Assembly (NCBI GenBank): GCA_001642005.1
Contig: LWCA01000365.1
Location: 1-30,267 of the forward strand
DNA: 30,267 nucleotides
Direction of reading: 5' to 3'
Source of the DNA: Intoshia linei
Taxonomy: Eukaryota > Orthonectida > Rhopaluridae
The position numbers were made by a program, and so were the translations under genes. Under the pieces are notes generated by a model. It worked only from the letters and a program-made list of their open reading frames with translations. It was not told the origin of the DNA and ran no database searches. Positions 22,238 through 30,267 of the stretch are shown piece after piece (within the stretch, counting starts at the first letter, position 1; the number at the start of each line of letters is the position of its first letter).

Positions 22238-22533
22238 TGTGAATATAAATGCAAACTCCCTTTAGATTTAGCAAAATAAAAACTTAAATATGTTGCCAAA
22301 ATCTCCATTAGAGGTCCTCGACAAATTATACTATCTATTGACGAAAAGACTTTCAGTATATTTTCCCACAAAACAACTTTGTTGGTTTCTGTCTAGTAAT
22401 TCACGTATGGCCAAAGCGGGCAGACAACCAAACCAAAAATTATCATCGAGAAAATATAATAGGAGAAGACTGTGTTATTTATTTACCTGAAAAGGTATTT
22501 GAGCTTCAAATCTCAATAAACAAATATATTTAA
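22238..22533 (+). pseudogene. Decayed Tc1/mariner-type transposase fragment
   Basis: One plus-strand frame (through 22289) reads LDLAK, a stop, KLKYVAKIS, then RQIILSIDEKTFSIF, matching the Tc1 layout in which a FA..H segment precedes the first catalytic aspartate in a (S)DE..F..F block. The Asp codon is at 22340-22342. After a frameshift near 22385 the frame continues VIHVWPKRADNQTKNYHREN, and Tc1 proteins have VW followed by a basic linker there. With at least one internal stop and one frameshift it is inactive. Open frames in other registers of this segment are shadows. Family assignment is by motif only. Confidence 0.5.
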
Positions 22534-22703
22534 TATAAGAAATCTATTCTAAATAATTTTGTATTGATATCTTAAAAATACGATCTTTCAAAACATAAAC
22601 CAGAAAAAGATAAAATAAATTAAACTAAATGAGGTAAAGTTGAAAATCAATAATTGAACATGTACTAGGCATTTTTCCTTTTCGATTAAGCAATAATCTA
22701 AAA

Positions 22704-23164
22704 CGGTGGTTCCCGATTCGGGGTCGCTGGCCCATTGGTAGTCTAAAACTAGATTTATGTGGTCCCTGAAATTTAAATAAAAAATAAAAATAAAATTTTA
22801 AATTTTAAATTTTGTTAATTTTTATAGGAGAATTTTTAATATTTATTACAGATTTGCAAGATGTTGGGAATTAATACCAAAGTCTAGAATTTTTTTAATT
22901 TGTCTTTTGACCATGAGTATATAGGTTTCTAAGATTAAAATTTAAGACAATGTTAATAATTTTAAAAGGCTCCAATAATTTATGTTTTTTTAAGTTTTTT
23001 GGATAATTTTGTTTAAAAAAAAGGGGAAAATTCGGTTTTTGACTCTGAAGGACTGAATTTTAAAAAATAAAACTTAAATATAAACATCACCGCAAAACAA
23101 ACTGTATTAGAAACTTTGTTTTTTAATTCCACGACTGTTCATTTTTCACTGTTAGGAATCACTG
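22704..23164. mobile_element. hAT-type non-autonomous element
   Basis: Left end CGGTGGTTCCCGATTC and right end GTTAGGAATCACTG form an imperfect inverted repeat. Flanks ATCTAAAA and ATTTTAGA match only at 5 of 8 positions, so the duplication is eroded. Interior blocks are shared with the 19180-19707 element. 461 bp, non-coding. Confidence 0.5.
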
Positions 23165-23580
23165 ATTTTAGAAAATGTCCACCTAAAACTACTGCCGCAA
23201 ATTTTAAAAAAAAAAAATATATACTAATTGAATAATTCTCACTCAAATCGAATTTAAGTGATAATTAATTATTAGAACAGCCACAATTAAACTAAATTAT
23301 ATTAATTTTTTTTGAAATAAAAATTACCATTACATTTAAAATTTAAATGGAACATTTCGATATAACAAATATAGCAATTAATTAAAACATAATACTACTA
23401 ATAGTTTGAAAAAGTATGCATACATCAATCAGAGCCGAATTTTACAAGTTTTAGATACCCGAAAATAAAAATTAGGACCCTAAAAAAACTTTTGCAAACG
23501 ATGGGTAGTGTCATATAGCCCAAGTCACCTCTCTAAGACTGTTGACTAAACATTTTACACAAAAAATAGATGAGATTTAA

Positions 23581-24075
23581 CCCTTAGACACCGCATTACT
23601 CAGATATAAGTAATTTGAAATTTCAATAATATGGAAGTTACTAACAATAATAAAGTCAAAGTTCCATCGTAGTGTTTAAGGCAGTGGCTCTCAACCCGTG
23701 TTCCGCGGAACCCAGGGGTTCCGTAAAATATAAATACGATATTTTTCAATTTAATGTTTTTCTAAATGACTGTTGTTTTTAATTTTAATTTTACATAAAT
23801 ATAATCTTTAATATAAATTAAATATAATATCTAATATATAAAACCTCTGAAAAATATCAGGCCCAAATTTCTTATTGAGAAGAAAAAATACATTTTATTA
23901 TTAAAAAATTTATGTTTTCAATATTAGAAGCGTAATTGTTTAATTAAAAATCAAATTGTTTTACATATGCGACATGCGGAAAAAAATTTTAATCATGCTT
24001 TTAGGTGCCGCGATTTTTTGAAATTTCATAAAGGTTTTGCGCAGTAAAAAAGGTTTAGAAACACTGGTCTAAGGG
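23581..24075. mobile_element. piggyBac-like miniature element nested in B4
   Basis: Flanked by TTAA on both sides (23577-23580 and 24076-24079). Left terminus CCCTTAGACACCGC. The right terminus, read on the other strand, is CCCTTAGAC followed after a nested insert by ACTACGATGG. TTAA targets with CCC-initial termini are diagnostic of piggyBac-type elements. Without the 385-bp insert the element is only about 102 bp, a miniature non-autonomous form. Confidence 0.7.
23682..24066. mobile_element. hAT-type element nested in the piggyBac-like element
   Basis: A 385-bp insert with ends CAGTGGCTCTCAACCC and GGTTTAGAAACACTG, a classic hAT inverted repeat (CAGTG, then CTCAACC or CTAAACC). The 8-bp flanks GTTTAAGG and GTCTAAGG differ at one base. 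The right-hand copy retains the original terminus of the host element. Non-coding. Confidence 0.8.
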
Positions 24076-24180
24076 TTAACAATATAATTTTTAATGGGAA
24101 TTTTAGAAACATGAAGTCCAATTTAAAAATTTTTTGTCGAGCCCCTGTACAATTCTGCACGTTCGAAAATTATATTCGGA

Positions 24181-25021
24181 CCGTGTTGCAGAACCATAGT
24201 AAATAATGTAATTAAATTTGGTGAATTTAAATCACCATTCCTTTTTGTACAGTGAAAAATATCATATAGATTTCAAGCACAATAATTCTAGAAAGTGGTA
24301 CCTAACTGAGTTTTTAGGTCAAGTTTATACAAAAATGTATTAACCCACACTTTAAAAGAATTAAAAATTATATTGAATAAATAACTAAAAAATACAAATA
24401 TAGTAAATAGAAGGTATATATAAAGGAAAAAAGTACCTATAAAGAAAGCAAAATCATAAACTGCAACAAAATTCAAAATTGTAAATATAAAAATAAAAAT
24501 ATATAAAACATGTTATCTAGTGAATAAAAATAATGAAAGTGCGCATTTTTTACCCAATAAAATTTTAAATTAAATTACATCTAACAATGTTGCCAAAAAA
24601 ATATTACCTGTATAAATTTTATCAAAATAATTCTTTTTGCGCCAATTTTAAATTTTTCAAAGATATCATTTTTTGCGTGTATAAAAATAAACCCGAAAAT
24701 ATAAACCAGTAAAAATTCAAATTTTAATAAATAATGCATGTTTATGAATATGCAATAGAAAATAATTAAAATTAATCAAAATTAAGCTAAATTTTAAGAT
24801 TTAAAATAAATTTAAAATACAAAAGTCATAACTACAAAATGAATGTTTTTCTTTTCGATACTTTTAAAATTTGGCGGAATAATTTATACAGGCAATTATT
24901 TTATAATTGAGAAAATTTTATGTAATTTTTATGTCATTATATTTGTAATTTTAAGTTAAACTCTAATTTTTTTATAAAATGTTATATTTTAATTATTTTT
25001 TTGTATATAATGTAATAGAGT
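24181..25021. other. Spacer upstream of the TopBP1-like gene
   Basis: AT-rich. Apart from the inverted-repeat element at 24607-24892 nothing is recognised. It must hold the promoter and 5' UTR of the TopBP1-like gene, but no specific site is convincing. Confidence 0.45.
24607..24892. mobile_element. Putative miniature element with 12-bp perfect inverted ends
   Basis: CCTGTATAAATT at 24607-24618 and its exact reverse complement AATTTATACAGG at 24881-24892. A second inverted pair lies inside (GCGCCAATTTTAAA near 24640 and TTTTAAAATTTGGCGG near 24862). The two-level inverted symmetry suggests a miniature DNA transposon of about 286 bp. No clear target duplication, so the superfamily is unknown. 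Confidence 0.45.
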
Positions 25022-25102
25022 ATGACTGAAGATATTGTTGTTCGATTTGTAACGAATACAGAAATATGCAAAGTTCCATCCCAAATGAAGAAAGCTTTTG
25101 AG
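25022..25102 (+). CDS. TOPBP1: TopBP1-like exon 1 (start of BRCT0)
   Basis: 27 codons from ATG to donor GAG|GTTATT, phase 0. EDIVVRFVTNT resembles the first beta strand of TopBP1 BRCT0 (FFVKFLKSS type). The similarity is modest and rests partly on position. Confidence 0.6.
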
Positions 25103-28100
25103 GTTATTTTTGATTTTTTTATTTATATTTAAAAATATTTAAAAATCATTTATTAAAAGTCATAAATATGAATTATATATTAATTAAATTTTCATTATAA
25201 ACTCTTGAACCCATTTTATTATTGAGTCATATTATTAGACTTTCATTTCAATTTTAGGTAGCAAAATATCAATTTAATAGTGACTGTGATTGGATAAATA
25301 CTGAAAATGCTTTTAAAATTGCTAAACGGTTAACAACGAAATCTATTATTTTTATTGCAAATCCAACTGAAATTGATGATTTTTCAATGCTAATTCAAAA
25401 AAGGAAAAAGTAGAGTCTAATTTATTTTTTTTATTCTTCGTGTCTAATTGCAATTAAATATACAGTATTCAATCTGTATTTTTCAAAATTGGACATATTT
25501 CATTAGTATAACTTAACAAATATTCACAATACATTCAACTCAGTATAAATTATTTAATATTCAGGACACGACTTTTATATAATTAGGTGAAAATTGTTGG
25601 AAAATATTCAAAACATAAAATATTTTTTTAATTACATGTGACCATGTCTGACTTTTGTATTTGTATGTTAATAAATTTGGTATGTTTCCAAATGTTTGTT
25701 TTTATTGATTTCTGCAAATATTGAGATTTCTTGTGAAAAAAATAAATGTTTATAATGTACACTAGAATTTTTAAAAATCTTGACAAAAAATGAAGGGGTT
25801 TAGGGTGACATTTTTTGTCTTTATTTTATTGATATGCATGTATTGTATCTGTTTTTTAATGTTTATATCATTAGATTATACGGACCGCTTGTAATACTAT
25901 ATTGCAATAAAAATAATATGGTATATTATTAAAATAATTATTACTAAATATTCATAATTCCTTTACCTGTTTTAAATAAAATCCTGTGTATGAGCTGCAT
26001 GTTTTTTCTGTACTTGTGTTATTTTTTGTATTACATTTTAAATCATTCAATTTTTAAATATTTAAAATTTAATACACTATAATTTAAAATAGATTTACTT
26101 TAATTTCAATGGATTCATTAATACATGTATATTAGTAATATTTAGGTTAGTTGCATCTAATTTTATTTCAAAATTAATTAAATTGCAGAATGAAATGAGT
26201 TTATAAAGTTAAAATAATTTAACATTTAATTGTAAGTACATGTATATTTTGTTTGTAGTGTTTTTTTATACGAGAATGTAACTTGGATCGAGTATGTATT
26301 ATTGAATGTACTGCACTTCTAAGTATCTTGATATTCTAATTTTAACAATCCATTACAAAAATTTAGACTAGATTTTGTATGGTACAATGTACATAAAAAA
26401 TACTGAGATTCAAGTTTACTTGTCATATTCCTGTATATAATATACACGAGTACGTACAAACTGCACCTAGCTCTGCCGAGGATGGACTTTTCTAATTCTA
26501 CCAACAAAATATAATCATAAATAAAAATGCCACTATTTACTATTACCAATCTTCTAAACGAATGGTTCATAAAAAAGGTTAAAGGTCACCAATTTTTTAT
26601 TTCTAAAATCTAAGACGATTAATTATATAAAATGTTTTGTTTTAATTAAATAATTTATTGTTAATTAAATTTATTTTTGGATAAAAAAGGGTAAACAGTA
26701 AATTATTTTGTTGATAATGAACGCTTAAGTTAAAATTAAAATTTTTTTATATATTTTAACTGGAAAAAGCTGTATTAAATGTGATCTTTTTTGAAATTCT
26801 AGGTCTATTCGGTTTTTTGTTTTATAAAATAACGATAATGTACATTAAGGTGTCACATTTTTTGGAAATTTAACAAAACAAACAAAATTAAATTTAAAAA
26901 ACTGGACCCTCTTTAATATTTGATACAAAAAAATTCCCTAAAAATCCTCTTTACAATTTGACTCAAAAAATTTTCCTATAAACCCCTTGAAAATATGGTA
27001 AAAATATTTTGTCTATAAAAATGCTTTTTTGACTCTGAAGACGTCACTCTATCAGATGAAATTTTTTTTAGTGTAATATCTGGAGATAGCTATGCATTGT
27101 AATTATTTTTAAAATTCTGAAAGTATTTTCATTTTTTGAAACAAGGGTAATTTGGCGTTTTGGCCGTTATGATTTTAAAATCTGGATCAGAGTGTATATT
27201 TTTTTAAATTTTACGACTAGTTTGATTTTTAAAAAAAAGGATAATTAGGGTTTTTGACCGGTAAGATATAACTTTCTGAGATTGAACTATATCTTAAGTT
27301 CACCACCGAAAAAAAACTGTAATGAAAATGTGTAATTTTTAAAAACTTAAAACCCTTATTTATTTAAATAAACTATAACAGACACACAGATAGATAAAGT
27401 GTTTTATATATTAGGGTTTATTTAATTTGATATTAATGATCTCAAATATTGAAATATCAACCTGAAAAATGTATTTATGTAGTTTGTTTGGTTATACATC
27501 ATGACCATTTTATGAAGATTTTGCTCGGATCCTCCAATGTTATTATTTTGTGATTTTTGACTTGTCTCAATTAGTCGCGAAAAAAATTTTTTTTCATATT
27601 AGTCCATTATTATTTCACAGAAAGGTTCGACTCTGTTATGATATTATAGGGAAACTTTGTGAAACCATCGGTGATGAAAATGATTTACTAATATTTTTCC
27701 TAATTTCAATGATTAAAAAATTGTTAAAAATTTTATATAATTAAATTTATTTTCAGGTAATGCCTCGAATAAAATCTAAACCAATATTTTCATTAACTTT
27801 GAACGGTTTGATTATTTGTTGTTCAACTATGGACGAAGAAAGACGAGTAATTTTTTAATATAATGTAATTTTAATTTTAATGTGTAGAATAATATTTACA
27901 ATAAAGTCGAAATGATGGGTGGTTTATTTTCGCAGGCTTTAACAGAAAATGTCACTCATTTGGTTTCTGCTATTAGTGGGTCTAAAAAATACTATGTTGC
28001 CATTAATTACAATAAGAAAATCATGTCACCAACTTGGGTTGAAAAATTATGGGAAAGTGTTTGTGATTATAGGTTTCATTATTTAGCATGTGTCATTATT

Positions 28101-29510
28101 ACTATACTTAGAGATCCGAAATACAATGAATTTCCATTCAGTGAAATGAAATGTCCTATATTTTCAGGGTGTATTATGTCAGTTTCTGGGTTTGTGTCTA
28201 TTGATAAAATCAAACTAAAAGAATTGATAGAAACAAACGGTAATTTTTTATGAAATGGAAAGTATAGTTTCAGTTCAGTTTAGTTTAGTGATAAATATTA
28301 ATTTTATTGTAAATCATTCCTGTGTGCACCAGGAACCGCTAAATTGGTCCATGTGGGACATCTTGGTCAGGGTCGTGGAGAGAGGATGAGGGTCATATGA
28401 CCCGGGCCTACAATAATGATGTGCCTACTTTTAAAATATATTAATAGGTAATATTGGAAAATTTCTTAAATAATGCAAAATTTCGATAACTAATACTATT
28501 TACAACTGTTAATTTTATTTTAGAGATAATGAACGATCGATTAAGCAATGCATATATATTTCAAATTTTACATTTTTTTATAGGGCCTACTGCTGGCTCT
28601 CCACGGCCCTGTCTGAGGCATATGAAAACTATTTGGGGTACATGAAAATTTTGAGATTAGTGGTAACGGTAATATGGGGGTTAATAAATTTTTATTTATA
28701 TTCTTTGAATGTGCAATGTATAATTTGAAGTGAAATTTAAACAATTTAGTGCGTTTATAATATATTATTTTTAAGGGTTCATAGTAGTTCAATTTAGTTT
28801 TTTTAACTCAATACGGTTCTAACTTCTTTCAAAAAAACTCTGTAAATTTATTTTGTTAAAATTGACTGAACCAATTAAGTTTTATGGGGAGTTATAATAT
28901 TTAAATATAAGAACCACTGATATGAATTAGGGTTGCTTTGGGTGATGGATAAAAAATTTATAACTGTAAATTAAATTATATAAATCTAGCTTAACTTGTG
29001 TACTTCAAACACCTATCTCTGCCGAGGGCGGACGTTTCTTAAAATAAATAAGTTCTCCCAAAAAAACTAATGTAAATTATAAAATCTTACATAAAAATGG
29101 TACTATTCACTATTATCAATCATATAAATGAGTTTTTTCCAAACTTGTTTCACCATGGACCGATTATTTCACAATAAATCTAATTTAAAGTCAAATAGTC
29201 CCATTAAATTGTATTTTGTTAACATTTATGTAAAGAATTTCGCGATCCGATTTTTTTATGTATGAGAGTAAATGAGTGTATCAAGATGAAAATGTAAATT
29301 TTTATAACCAAATTTTAGAATACATCAGTTTTGATATTTAAAAAAAATTACTGGTAAAAATTTCGGTAAATACCAACCCTAATATGAACCATTGATTTTA
29401 TTTAATAAAACTTATTATTCATTCCATTATTATTATTTTTATAGGAGGTGAATATAGTGCTAAAATGAAAAAGAATTTTTGCACCCATTTAATTGTTTTG
29501 GAAGCTAAAG
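25022..29510 (+). CDS. TOPBP1: TopBP1-like multi-BRCT checkpoint protein, 5' part (runs off the window)
   Basis: Exons: 25022-25102, 25258-25409, 27621-27722, 27757-27846, 27888-28072, 28112-28239, 29445-29510. TopBP1 (yeast Dpb11/Cut5) is a nuclear scaffold of BRCT domains that bind phosphoproteins. Its first three domains bind phosphorylated RAD9 and Treslin, linking ATR checkpoint signalling to replication initiation. Diagnostic blocks are VEMMGGLFSQALTENVTHLV and GSKKYYVA, then SPTWVEKLW (BRCT1, including the lysine region that contacts phosphate in human BRCT1), and EMKCPIFSGCIMSVSGF, then CTHLIVLEAKG (start of BRCT2). The spacing between BRCT1 and BRCT2 equals that of the human protein as I recall it. 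Exons 1-3 fit the weaker BRCT0. All joins agree in phase except exon 3 to 4. The 3' part, with more BRCT domains and the ATR-activating region, is not in the window. Confidence 0.85.
25258..25409 (+). CDS. TOPBP1: TopBP1-like exon 2 (BRCT0)
   Basis: Acceptor CAATTTTAG, phase 0. Fifty codons, then donor AA|GTAGAG, phase 2. The pattern (INTENAFKIAKRLTTKSIIFI, then a DDFSML-type segment) follows the helix-strand order of TopBP1 BRCT0. If the donor is ignored a TAG follows at once and would give a 78-aa protein. I prefer splicing because exon 3 enters in the matching phase and continues the domain. Confidence 0.6.
25410..27620. other. TopBP1-like intron 2
   Basis: 2.2 kb of AT-rich sequence. Holds one copy of an unclassified repeat (26452-26566) and, at about 26990-27340, repeated phrases such as TTTTTGACTCTGAAG and TTTTTGACCGGTAAG that also occur near 23035 and 12900, pointing to another dispersed repeat. 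No coding exon with correct phase was found in it. Confidence 0.45.
26452..26566 (+). repeat. Unclassified repeat family C, copy 1
   Basis: Shares CTCTGCCGAGGATGGAC, then a ATAAAAATGCCACTATTTAC block, with 28997-29130 in the same orientation. Termini and class unknown. Confidence 0.5.
27621..27722 (+). CDS. TOPBP1: TopBP1-like exon 3 (end of BRCT0), donor side unresolved
   Basis: Acceptor TATTTCACAG gives phase 2 entry, matching exon 2. The frame KVRLCYDIIGKLCETIG, then LLIFFLISMIKK, aligns with the end of human BRCT0 (KLGCRIVGP, then VVIFCM). The only usable donor, TT|GTTAAA, leaves phase 2, but exon 4 needs phase 0. One additional A in the A6 run at 27715-27720 would repair it, so a consensus error is possible. 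A real frameshift or a different splice site cannot be excluded. Confidence 0.45.
27757..27846 (+). CDS. TOPBP1: TopBP1-like exon 4 (BRCT1 start)
   Basis: Acceptor TTTATTTTCAG, 30 codons, donor CGA|GTAATT, phase 0 at both ends. VMPRIKSKPIFSL, then GLIICCSTMDEERR, corresponds to the linker and first strand of BRCT1 (human VPRAEHPVY, then ISCTSLEKEKR). The Ser/Thr after the first strand is the usual BRCT phosphate-binding position. Confidence 0.8.
27888..28072 (+). CDS. TOPBP1: TopBP1-like exon 5 (BRCT1 core)
   Basis: Follows a 41-nt intron ending TAATGTGTAG. Phase 0 entry, exit in phase 2 before GTTTCA. NNIYNKVEMMGGLFSQALTE, then THLV, SGSKKYYVA and PTWVEKLWES, is the best-conserved BRCT1 stretch, including the canonical Trp. 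Confidence 0.9.
28112..28239 (+). CDS. TOPBP1: TopBP1-like exon 6 (BRCT1-BRCT2 linker and BRCT2 start)
   Basis: Acceptor ACTATACTTAG, phase 2 entry, donor G|GTAATT, phase 1 exit. DPKYNEFPFSEMKCPIFSGC, then IMSVSGF, matches the BRCT2 entry of TopBP1. Removing the 39-nt intron before it restores the linker length found in the human protein. Confidence 0.88.
28368..28611 (+). mobile_element. hAT-like miniature element family A, copy A4 (TopBP1 intron 6)
   Basis: Best-preserved termini of the family: CAGGGTCGTGGAGA and TCTCCACGGCCCTG, a 14-bp inverted repeat with one mismatch. 244 bp. Interior aligns end to end with A3. Contains a perfect 14-bp palindrome GGGTCATATGACCC at 28390-28403. No convincing target duplication. 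Confidence 0.8.
28997..29130 (+). repeat. Unclassified repeat family C, copy 2
   Basis: CTCTGCCGAGGGCGGACGTT, then ACATAAAAATGGTACTATTC and ACTATTATCAATC, parallel to 26452-26566 with about 20 bp extra in the middle. Confidence 0.5.
29445..29510 (+). CDS. TOPBP1: TopBP1-like exon 7 (BRCT2, last exon in window)
   Basis: Acceptor TTTTTATAG, phase 1 entry (split Gly), 21 full codons, donor G|GTTTAC. GGEYSAKMKKNFCTHLIVLE, then AKG, aligns with the GG.Y...L....CTHLIV....G core of TopBP1 BRCT2. The downstream intron extends past the window edge and contains a Tc1-like transposon. Confidence 0.88.
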
Positions 29511-29717
29511 GTTTACTTATATTTAATTTATATATCTTTGGAGTAAATTTTTTTGTACCTTAAAAAATTGAATTGAATTAAAATAAGTTGTCTGTAAAAG
29601 ATGTTTAATTTTAATTTTATCGGCCTATTTCTGATTTTTATGGTTCTACCATGACAGTCAATAATTGCTATCACTTATATTTGTCTGCGTTTTAGGTTAA
29701 AAATAAAAATACATGTA

Positions 29718-30267
29718 CAGTTGTGGCCAAAAAAATGCATATATTAAAAATGAGATATTTCGTAGAATTAAATAAAAAATTAGTTTACTACTTACATTGT
29801 GATTGTGTAACAGCATATTATTTGTATTTTATTTTATGGAAATCGGTCTTGAAATCACATGTTATAGGATAATTAAATTAAAGCGGACAAAAAAACGCAT
29901 ACTTTATTTAGATCAATTAATTCGCCATTTTAATGGACGAAATTACATTTAAATATTTTTATTTTATAAACACATGACTAAGCAGTTAAGAAAAGAGGAA
30001 AAATCTCAAATTTTTTCAAGATATTCTGATGGTTGGAATCAAAAAAGGTTGGCACACTTTTATGGTAAAAATCAAGGCACCATATCACGAATATTAAAAA
30101 ATATCAAAATTAATAAAACTTTCGATTGTAAAAAAGATAGTGGACGTGCTCAAATTATCTCGAATGCTAATTTGACTAAAATTAAAAGTGAATTGGAGTC
30201 GAATCCAAAAATGGGGTGTACCAAATTGTCGAATATCATGAAAGATCAATGTAATAAAATTGTTTCA
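29718..30267 (+). mobile_element. Tc1-like transposon, left end (continues beyond the window)
   Basis: Begins after TA (29716-29717) with CAGTTGTGGCCAAAAAAATG, a typical Tc1 terminus. A second copy of the terminal motif (AGCGGACAAAAAAACGCATA, 29882-29901) lies about 165 bp inside in the same orientation, the IR/DR arrangement in which each end carries two transposase-binding repeats. A transposase gene starts 70 bp further in. The insertion lies in a TopBP1-like intron on the same strand. Confidence 0.8.
29974..30267 (+). CDS. Tc1-like transposase, N-terminal 98 residues (truncated by window)
   Basis: An uninterrupted frame from ATG to the window edge. KEEKSQIFSRYSDGWNQKRL, then YGKNQGTISRIL, is a helix-turn-helix of the type that opens Tc1 transposases. 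KKDSGRAQIIS stands where these proteins have a GRPR-like DNA-binding hinge. A second helix-turn-helix (TKIKSELESNPKMGCTKLSN) follows. The protein would bind the terminal repeats and cut at TA. The catalytic DDE domain is not in the window. Absence of stops or frameshifts suggests a recent, possibly intact copy. Confidence 0.75.
   Translation, partial: MTKQLRKEEKSQIFSRYSDGWNQKRLAHFYGKNQGTISRILKNIKINKTFDCKKDSGRAQIISNANLTKIKSELESNPKMGCTKLSNIMKDQCNKIVS

Larger units (their letters stand above)
23430..24180 (+). mobile_element. Family B copy B4, interrupted by two further elements
   Basis: Starts CAGAGCCGAATTTTAC and contains the family landmark TCATATAGCCCAAGTCACCT near 23513. After an insertion at 23577-24079 it resumes ACAATATAATTTTTAATG, then GTCGAGCCCCTG, as in B2 (GAATATAATTTTTTAATG, then CGAGGCCCCT). 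The right terminus near TTCGGA at about 24175-24180 is approximate. Confidence 0.55.

Noticed and set aside
22153-22490. Overlapping open frames on both strands
   Set aside because: Shadows of the decayed Tc1-like transposase segment. The best protein match is in a third, frameshifted register.
25022-25413. Two-exon 78-aa standalone protein ending at TAG
   Set aside because: Possible, but the donor AA|GTAGAG just before the stop joins in phase to exon 3 and continues a BRCT0-like domain, so a TopBP1 start is preferred.
28568-28792. 74-codon minus-strand open frame
   Set aside because: Starts in the right end of family-A copy A4 and runs into intron sequence of the TopBP1-like gene.
1-30267. 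CRISPR arrays, tRNA or rRNA genes, bacterial operons, viral insertions
   Set aside because: No regularly spaced repeats, no cloverleaf or rRNA-like segments recognised, and all real coding sequence is spliced animal-type. A dedicated tRNA scan was not possible.

Overview
This is a strongly AT-rich, intron-bearing animal nuclear genome segment. Two gene families are recognisable: an HMX (NKX5)-class homeobox gene and the 5' part of a TopBP1-type multi-BRCT gene. A third spliced gene, which I cannot name, lies between them. Nothing bacterial, viral or organellar is seen. The exact animal group cannot be fixed from this window. Several introns are only 34-47 nt, some flatworm genomes are known for such tiny introns, and this is a hint only.

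Layout. 1-10.7 kb: no supportable gene. AT-rich spacer, a possible eroded 1.3-kb Tc1/mariner-type element (5354-6642), a GC-rich hairpin (7838-7857), and from 7970 to 9812 a dense cluster of nested hAT-like and other miniature elements. 10.7-16.6 kb (+): four-exon HMX gene, 512 aa by my splice model, with its homeobox split between homeodomain residues 50 and 51 and with miniature elements in introns 1 and 3. 16.6-18.6 kb: spacer. 18.6-20.6 kb (-): a six-exon, 239-aa gene of unknown function whose exons are mostly too short for ordinary ORF scans. All five exon joins keep phase. 20.6-25.0 kb: spacer full of elements: a 424-bp hAT-type element with a perfect 8-bp target duplication, a decayed Tc1-like transposase piece, and a hAT inside a piggyBac-like miniature element inside a third element. 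25.0-29.5 kb (+): first seven exons of a TopBP1-like gene (BRCT0, BRCT1, start of BRCT2). The gene runs off the right edge. 29.7 kb to the end: the left end of a Tc1-like transposon with repeated terminal motifs and an open transposase start, lying in the next TopBP1 intron.

How the parts relate. The HMX gene would encode a nuclear transcription factor, with a Groucho-type repression motif in its N-terminal half. The TopBP1-like gene would encode a DNA-damage checkpoint and replication scaffold. They are neighbours, not a pathway. The unknown minus-strand gene and the TopBP1-like gene are divergently arranged with about 4.4 kb of element-filled sequence between their start codons. I see no operon, CRISPR array or novel defence-like system. 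The most useful results are the hidden minus-strand gene, the tiny introns (one in frame and stop-free), the homeobox intron, and the datable nesting order of the transposons.
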